NCBI RefSeq assembly: GCF_000455265.1
Contig: NZ_HG005140.1
Coordinates: forward strand, 153,139 to 217,138
Reading direction: 5' to 3'
DNA: 64,000 bases
DNA from: Paenibacillus antibioticophila
GTDB taxonomy: Bacteria > Bacillota > Bacilli > Paenibacillales > Paenibacillaceae
A program made the position numbers and the translations under genes. The notes under the pieces were generated by a model. That model searched no databases. It saw nothing but the letters and a program-made list of their open reading frames with translations, and was not told the DNA's origin. This document shows positions 59,161 to 64,000 of the stretch, one piece after another. The stretch's first letter is position 1. Each line of letters opens with the position of its first letter.

Positions 59161-60922
59161 ATCGATCTCCTCCCTGCTGCGATTCAGCGATGCGGCGGTA
59201 TAGAGGCGAATCCGTCAGCAATTCCTCATGCTTGCCGCACGCGATCAAACGGCCCTCATCCAGCAGCAAAATTAAATCCGCGGAGACTGTCGAGCTGACC
59301 TTTTGAGTAATCAAGAATGTAGTGCAGGATAACCGGTCCAGCTCCATTAACAGTGCAGCTTCCGTCCGCGTATCTAGCGCACTCGTGCTGTCGTCCAGAA
59401 TCAGAATGGCAGGCCTTCGCACCAGCGCTCGCGCGATCGAGAGCCGCTGCTTCTGCCCGCCGGACAGATTTACCCCTCGCTGGCCAAGCATCGTATCATA
59501 GCCCTGCGGCAAGGAGAGAATCGTCTCATGGATTTGCGCCTGACGGGCAGCCTCCTGAATCTCCTCAAAGGCAGCGTCTTCCCGCCCCCAGGCGATATTG
59601 TCGCGCACCGATCCGGAGAACAAAATCACCTCTTGCGGCGCATAACCGATTCCGCTTCGGAGGCGCAAGGCTCCGAGCAGGCCAATCTTGTTGCCGTCAA
59701 CGGCAATATCGCCGCCGGTCGGTTCATACAAGCCGGGGATCAGTTGAACCAGTGATGGTTTGCCGGAGCCTGTTGCTCCGAGAATAGCCACCCGTTCTCC
59801 CGGCCGGACATGGAAAGAAATATCCTCCAGCACCTTCAAATCGCTGCCCGGGTAACTAAAGCTAACCCGCGAGAACTCCACTTCCCCTTTCATACAATCA
59901 TCTTCCTGCTTCTTTTCCATCTTATTAGAGACTGCCTTTCTCGAAGACTCCGGTTTCTCCTCCCACTGTTCCTCGGAAGGATCCTCGGTGCCCAGCACCT
60001 CCATGGTCCGAGCCGCCGAGGCCGAGGCGCGAGAGTACGAAGCCATAATCCACGATAAGGCCGACAACGCGCCTACGGTGCGCAGCGCATAGTTCACAAC
60101 CGCGACGACCTGACCGATTGAAGCGTTTCCAGCTGCAATGTCGATTTTGCCAAACCAGAGCACCGCAAGAATCCCCGCATTCATCATCAGTAACAGAACC
60201 GGAGTGGTCGTCTCGGACAACCGAAGCGCGGATACCGTGCCCTGCATCAGCTCGCCGCTGCGCTTGCGGAAGCGTTCATTCTCCTGATTGCGCCTGACAA
60301 ATACGCGAATAAGCCGCATGCCGGTCATGTTTTCCTGAATGACGCCATTGACGGCATCCATCTGCTTCTGTACCTGACCGAACCGCGCGGATGTCCGATT
60401 GATCATCCATAGGACAAACCAGACAACCAGCGGAGTTAAAACCGCCAGCATCAAGCCGAGTCTCCCGTGAACAACGATAGCCATGATCATACTGCCGAAG
60501 ACAACGAGCGGCACCCGGGTGGCGAAGCGAAGCCCCATGAATACCATGTCTTGAAGCTGTGTCACATCGCCGGTAAGCCTGGTAATCAACGATGATGTCG
60601 CAAACCTGCCGAATACCGGATAGGACAGGCTCTGTACCTTTTCATAGAGCCGGTCACGCAGATCAAATCCAAAGCCCTGGCTGGCATGGGAGGCAAAGAA
60701 GGAACTGGCTAGGCCCGCGACAAAAGCAATTCCCGCACTCACCAGCAAAATACCGCCCCACAACCAAACTACGTTCAGATCCTTGACCGCAATTCCCTCG
60801 TCAATGATCCTCGAAATAATCAGCGGCTGAATCAGCTCCACTGACAGCTCAATCAGCATCATCGCCAGCGCAGCACAAGCCGCAACCCGGTACTTCCTTA
60901 AAAACGATAGAACCGTCCTCAT
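59141..60922 (-). CDS. ABC exporter half-transporter with degenerate ATP site (Walker A Pro)
   Basis: A 593-residue exporter subunit from ATG 60922 (after GGGAGAGG). Six membrane helices fill residues 10-310. The ATPase has signature LSGGQKQRLSIARAL, Asp511 in place of the catalytic Glu (LILDDSTSALD), and an unusual Walker A, GATGSGKPSL, with Pro389 where Ser/Thr that binds magnesium belongs (codon CCA; TCA would give Ser). Together with the ISQGQ signature of its partner, all changes fall in one composite ATP site. The gene is divergent from the HMA-domain gene. Confidence 0.93.
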   Translation of the reverse strand: MRTVLSFLRKYRVAACAALAMMLIELSVELIQPLIISRIIDEGIAVKDLNVVWLWGGILLVSAGIAFVAGLASSFFASHASQGFGFDLRDRLYEKVQSLSYPVFGRFATSSLITRLTGDVTQLQDMVFMGLRFATRVPLVVFGSMIMAIVVHGRLGLMLAVLTPLVVWFVLWMINRTSARFGQVQKQMDAVNGVIQENMTGMRLIRVFVRRNQENERFRKRSGELMQGTVSALRLSETTTPVLLLMMNAGILAVLWFGKIDIAAGNASIGQVVAVVNYALRTVGALSALSWIMASYSRASASAARTMEVLGTEDPSEEQWEEKPESSRKAVSNKMEKKQEDDCMKGEVEFSRVSFSYPGSDLKVLEDISFHVRPGERVAILGATGSGKPSLVQLIPGLYEPTGGDIAVDGNKIGLLGALRLRSGIGYAPQEVILFSGSVRDNIAWGREDAAFEEIQEAARQAQIHETILSLPQGYDTMLGQRGVNLSGGQKQRLSIARALVRRPAILILDDSTSALDTRTEAALLMELDRLSCTTFLITQKVSSTVSADLILLLDEGRLIACGKHEELLTDSPLYRRIAESQQGGDRYVQSAY

Positions 60923-61131
60923 GAAAATCCTCTCCCTGCTGCGGTTACAAAATCCGAACCTGCCATATTTGAACCATACTGTTCCATTATAAAACAGTTG
61001 GACAGGAATGTGTAAAACGCCTCCTTCGTATCCATCGATAAACTTGAGGTAGATCAAGGTGTTCCATCGCAAGCAGGCGTATGCTTAATTCATCAGATTT
61101 GCCAAATACGAATATTGGAGGATGTATGTTT

Positions 61132-61353
61132 ATGAGTAAAGCCGTATTTTCCCTGGAGCCCCTGACTTGTCCGTCTTGCATCAAAAAAATAGAAAAAGCA
61201 CTGCTTGGCACCCCGGGCGTGGAGGAAGCAAAGGTCCTATTCCATTCAGGCAAAGTGAGGATCGCCTTCCAGGAGCAACACGTGTCACTGGATGAGCTGT
61301 CCGATCTTCTCCACCGGCTTGGTTACCCCGTTCTGACAATGAAGCTGTCCTGA
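61132..61353 (+). CDS. HMA-domain metallochaperone-like protein
   Basis: A 73-residue ferredoxin-like heavy-metal-associated domain. The metal site is LTCPSCIKKIEKAL (CxxC at residues 13-16), followed by GTPGVEEAKVLFHSGKVRI. CopZ-type proteins have GMxCxxC; here the preceding residues are LT. ATG 61132 is 10 nt after GGAGG; ATG 61126 is too close. It probably hands metal to the P-type ATPase encoded 66 bp downstream, which lacks its own N-terminal HMA domain. Confidence 0.88.
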   Translation: MSKAVFSLEPLTCPSCIKKIEKALLGTPGVEEAKVLFHSGKVRIAFQEQHVSLDELSDLLHRLGYPVLTMKLS

Positions 61354-61367
61354 TGCTTGATGGAGGT

Positions 61368-61393
61368 TGCTTAAAAAGTCAACTTTTTGAACA
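61368..61393. repeat. Short inverted-repeat remnant of the 44.2-kb element ends
   Basis: TGCTTAAAAAGTC is followed at once by AACTTTTTGAACA, i.e. the two terminal repeats of the 208-bp element joined with no interior. It lies just upstream of the P-type ATPase gene. Confidence 0.5.
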
Positions 61394-61419
61394 CGCGCTA
61401 ATATAGAAGGGAGAATGCT

Positions 61420-63279
61420 ATGCAGACCAAAACCATACATGTCATCACCTTGTTAGCGGGAATCTTACTGCTGTTAGCCGGAGTGCTCGAAATATCAGGA
61501 GCCGTCTCTTGGCGCCAGGGAGTCTTGCTAACCGCTACCGTCATTGCCGCTGCTCCGATTGTGACCAAGGCCTTCCGGGCAGCCGTTATGCGCATCGTTA
61601 CAATCGAGCTGCTCGTCACCCTGGCAGTAGCCGGTGCAGTCTATCTGGGCGAGTACGTTGAATCAGCCGCCGTTACCTTTCTGTTCTTGCTAGGCGCCTG
61701 GCTGGAGTCCAGGTCATTAGCCAAGACTCGCAACTCGCTTCAATCGCTTATTGCACTTGTTCCAACCACCGCAACCGTTATTCGCGAAGGAAGCGCCGCC
61801 TCTGTGCCCGTCGATCAACTCCAGCAAGGCGACCGGGTAAGAATCCGCTCCGGCGAGAGAATCGCGGTTGACGGCGCCATTGCTTCCGGACAGGCGGCTA
61901 TTGATGAAGCGGCGGTCACCGGAGAACCGGGCCCGGCCATGAAATCGGCAGGGGATAAAGTCTATAGCGGGGCATTGATCGACAACGGCTCCATCGATGT
62001 CATTGCCGAACGGGTCGGCGAGGAGACCACCTTTGCCCGGATGATCCAACTGGTGGAAGAGGCCCAGGAATCGGGATCCCGCACTCAAAAATTCATAGAT
62101 CGTTTCGCCGCCATCTACACGCCCGCAACCGTTCTTCTGTCCCTGCTCGTCTATGTGCTGACTGGGAAACTGGAAATGGCCCTTACCTTCCTTGTCATTG
62201 CCTGCCCCGGCGCCCTTGTCATCGGAGTTCCTGTTTCCCTGGTGTCCGGCATCGGCAACGGTGCGAAGCACGGGGTGCTTATCAAGGGAGGCGAAGCCAT
62301 GGAAGGGCTCTCCCGTATCAATACGGTGGTCTTTGACAAGACGGGCACACTAACCCAAGGAAGACCGGAGGTTAGAGCGATCCGGATATTCGAAGGCGAG
62401 GAAAATGACGTGCTCCGACTTGCCGCCGAAGCAGAGACGGCTTCCGAGCACCCTCTTGGATATACGGTCGTGCAGGAGGCCTTACGCAGAGGGATTCAAC
62501 TTACCGGACAACCGGAGCAAGTAGAGGTGATAAAAGGCGGCGGAATACGGGCTGTCATCGCTGGGCAGCAGATCGTCATCGGCAGCCGCAAGCTGCTGGA
62601 GACGAGCGGGATCGGCATCGGCAAGGGGTCGGATGAAGAGGCAGTGGAGCTTGAAAAGCTCGGTAATACCGTCGTTTTTATAGGCGTGGAAGGACGCCTG
62701 ACGGGGATGTTCGCCATCGCCGATCCGATTCGGGAGGAAGCTGACGCTGCCATCCGGCATCTGCGCAGGTCCGGTGTGACACGAATGATCCTCCTCACCG
62801 GAGATAACCGCCATACCGCACAGCTTGTCGGCAATCAGCTTGGCTTGGATGAAGTTCATGCCCAGATGCTGCCGGAGCAAAAGGCGGCATTCATCCAGAG
62901 CTTAAGAAGCGACGGATTTCGGGTAGCTATGGCAGGCGACGGCATTAATGACGCTCCGGCCCTTGCAACCGCCGATATCGGTCTGGCCATGGGTGAGGGC
63001 GGCACCGACATCGCTATGGAGACCGCCGATATCGTGCTTATGGCCGACCGGCTCGATCAATTCGCGCATGCCCATGGGCTGGCCAAGGCGACTGTCCGCA
63101 ACATGAAGCAGAATCTCACGCTGGCCCTCGGCACCGCCCTGCTCCTTATTTCAGGCGTCCTGTTTGGCCAGGTGCTGCTGGCCGGAGGTATGCTGGTTCA
63201 TGAGCTCAGCGTCCTGGCGGTCATTCTGAATGCTATCCGGTTGAACCGTTTCCGCGGTCGTGCTACTGTTACCACATAA
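61420..63279 (+). CDS. P1B-type heavy-metal translocating ATPase
   Basis: A 619-residue metal pump with about eight helices. Actuator VTGEPGPAMK (TGE) near residue 168, membrane metal motif IACPGALVIGVP near 266 (CPG rather than the common CPC), phosphorylation site FDKTGTLTQG (Asp near 306), SEHPLGYTV (HP motif), and GDGINDAPALATADIGLAMGEGGTD hinge. There is no N-terminal metal-binding domain; a separate HMA protein precedes it. The CPG variant does not settle the metal; zinc, cadmium or another divalent ion is plausible. It is followed by the FNR-like gene 28 bp later. Confidence 0.92.
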   Translation: MQTKTIHVITLLAGILLLLAGVLEISGAVSWRQGVLLTATVIAAAPIVTKAFRAAVMRIVTIELLVTLAVAGAVYLGEYVESAAVTFLFLLGAWLESRSLAKTRNSLQSLIALVPTTATVIREGSAASVPVDQLQQGDRVRIRSGERIAVDGAIASGQAAIDEAAVTGEPGPAMKSAGDKVYSGALIDNGSIDVIAERVGEETTFARMIQLVEEAQESGSRTQKFIDRFAAIYTPATVLLSLLVYVLTGKLEMALTFLVIACPGALVIGVPVSLVSGIGNGAKHGVLIKGGEAMEGLSRINTVVFDKTGTLTQGRPEVRAIRIFEGEENDVLRLAAEAETASEHPLGYTVVQEALRRGIQLTGQPEQVEVIKGGGIRAVIAGQQIVIGSRKLLETSGIGIGKGSDEEAVELEKLGNTVVFIGVEGRLTGMFAIADPIREEADAAIRHLRRSGVTRMILLTGDNRHTAQLVGNQLGLDEVHAQMLPEQKAAFIQSLRSDGFRVAMAGDGINDAPALATADIGLAMGEGGTDIAMETADIVLMADRLDQFAHAHGLAKATVRNMKQNLTLALGTALLLISGVLFGQVLLAGGMLVHELSVLAVILNAIRLNRFRGRATVTT

Positions 63280-63307
63280 GAACCTTTTTTGCAGGAGGAA
63301 TACTACT

Positions 63308-64000
63308 ATGCAAGATTCCACAAGCTGCAGCCATGGCTGTCATCATAACTCCGACGCAGAGGAGCGTCAGCAATATTGTATTTCCATTGTGCCTCTGTTC
63401 AATCATCTGGATCTTGATGAATTGAAGGAGATCGTCCAGACGACTCGTTCCCACCAATTCCCCAAGGGCCAGATCGTCTATCATTCCGGCGAGACCTCGG
63501 AGGGCTTGTATATTGTCCATAAAGGCAGTATGAAAATCTACCGCCTCTCCGGCAACGGCAAGGAGCAGCTGATCCGGATTCTCGGCCCCGGAGATTTTAC
63601 CGGAGAATTATCGCTGTTCTCCGCATCCATGCACGAATCCTATGCCGAAGCGCTCGAGCCATTGGAGCTGTGCATCATGAGCCGAGACAGCCTGCAGAGC
63701 TTCCTGCTGAAATACCCGCAGATCGCCCTGAAGATGCTGGGCGAGTTCACCTCCCGTCTGGCGGAGAGCGAGAAGCAGGCCACTCGTATCGCTACCGAAA
63801 CGGTCGAAACCCGTATTGCATTGTACTTGTCCAACCTGTCTGAAATGCAAAAGAACAGCGGCATCACCTTGCCGATGAGCCGGAAGCATCTGGCCTCCTA
63901 TCTTGGAACCACCCCCGAGACGATCAGCCGCAAGCTGGCCGACTTCGAAGCATCAGGCTGGATCTCGCAGCAGGGGCAGCGGCAGATTGACATCCTGGAT
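63308..64000 (+). CDS. FNR/CRP-family regulator (3' end outside window)
   Basis: 231 residues are visible, nearly full length. The N-terminal segment CSHGCHHN...YC supplies Cys7, Cys11 and Cys24; Cys122 lies in LEPLELCIMSR. Four cysteines of which the last is at 122 resemble E. coli FNR (20, 23, 29, 122) and suggest a [4Fe-4S] oxygen sensor, although spacing differs. A cyclic-nucleotide-like fold (about 28-145) and a helix-turn-helix (MSRKHLASYLGTTPETISRKL) with the ETISR recognition motif follow. It is co-oriented with the metal ATPase gene. Targets may include the FNR-like box before pplA. Confidence 0.92.
   Translation, partial: MQDSTSCSHGCHHNSDAEERQQYCISIVPLFNHLDLDELKEIVQTTRSHQFPKGQIVYHSGETSEGLYIVHKGSMKIYRLSGNGKEQLIRILGPGDFTGELSLFSASMHESYAEALEPLELCIMSRDSLQSFLLKYPQIALKMLGEFTSRLAESEKQATRIATETVETRIALYLSNLSEMQKNSGITLPMSRKHLASYLGTTPETISRKLADFEASGWISQQGQRQIDILD

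Overview
The window looks like the chromosome of a Paenibacillus-type member of the Bacillales. Shine-Dalgarno sequences are strong and of AGGAGG type, GTG and TTG starts are common, lipoproteins are many, and gene content (class Ib and class III ribonucleotide reductases, AraC regulator fused to a glycoside hydrolase, YfiB/YfiC-like exporter pair) fits that group. No phage, plasmid or intact insertion sequence was found. The genus is inferred, not shown.

Layout. 0-7.2 kb: the start of an unknown gene, an SNF2-family helicase, RidA, a membrane histidine kinase and an HD-GYP phosphodiesterase, all on the minus strand. 7.6-22.6 kb: a flavin-based extracellular electron transfer (EET) locus. A plus-strand block holds pplA, ndh2, an unknown gene and dmkB. 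After a 1.1-kb repeat-rich gap comes a minus-strand block: dmkA, a class III aminotransferase, a U32 Fe-S protein, EcfT/FmnA, two ECF ATPases, eetB and eetA. fmnB is divergent. Together these would move electrons from NADH through a membrane NADH dehydrogenase and demethylmenaquinone to a surface flavoprotein, with flavin export and covalent flavinylation encoded alongside. 22.6-27.5 kb: a repeat array, two small genes and nrdIEF. 27.5-34.8 kb: a GT8 glycosyltransferase and a compact sulfur module (lipoprotein sulfurtransferase, rhodanese, TusA, ResA/TlpA-like thioredoxin, CcdA, YeeE/TsuA-type transporter, cysteine synthase) divergent from a beta-propeller lipoprotein; the likely sense is uptake of thiosulfate sulfur and its conversion to cysteine.

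34.8-36.0 kb: an EamA transporter behind a variant purine-riboswitch-like leader with an ON-type terminator arrangement. 36.1-49.5 kb: a sugar locus (beta-phosphoglucomutase, esterase, GH3 enzyme, ribose-type ABC transporter) divergent from an AraC-GH39 fusion that is translationally coupled to a chemoreceptor. 49.5-52.0 kb: two small membrane proteins, tRNA-Thr(CGT), a tRNA fragment and a thiamine-binding-family protein. 52.0-55.0 kb: a cobalamin riboswitch and nrdDG. 55.0-61 kb: a repeat array, a methyltransferase behind a structured leader, a tiny DUF4177-like gene, an SMC-like ATPase and a heterodimeric ABC exporter. 61-64 kb: an HMA-domain protein, a P1B-type ATPase and an FNR-like regulator cut by the window end.

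The least explained signals are three intergenic arrays (near 22.7, 50.5 and 55.1 kb) of a palindromic motif repeated at an almost exact 52-bp step, the variant purine-type leader, and the accessory genes embedded in the EET locus. Gaps over 300 bases are described in their own entries.
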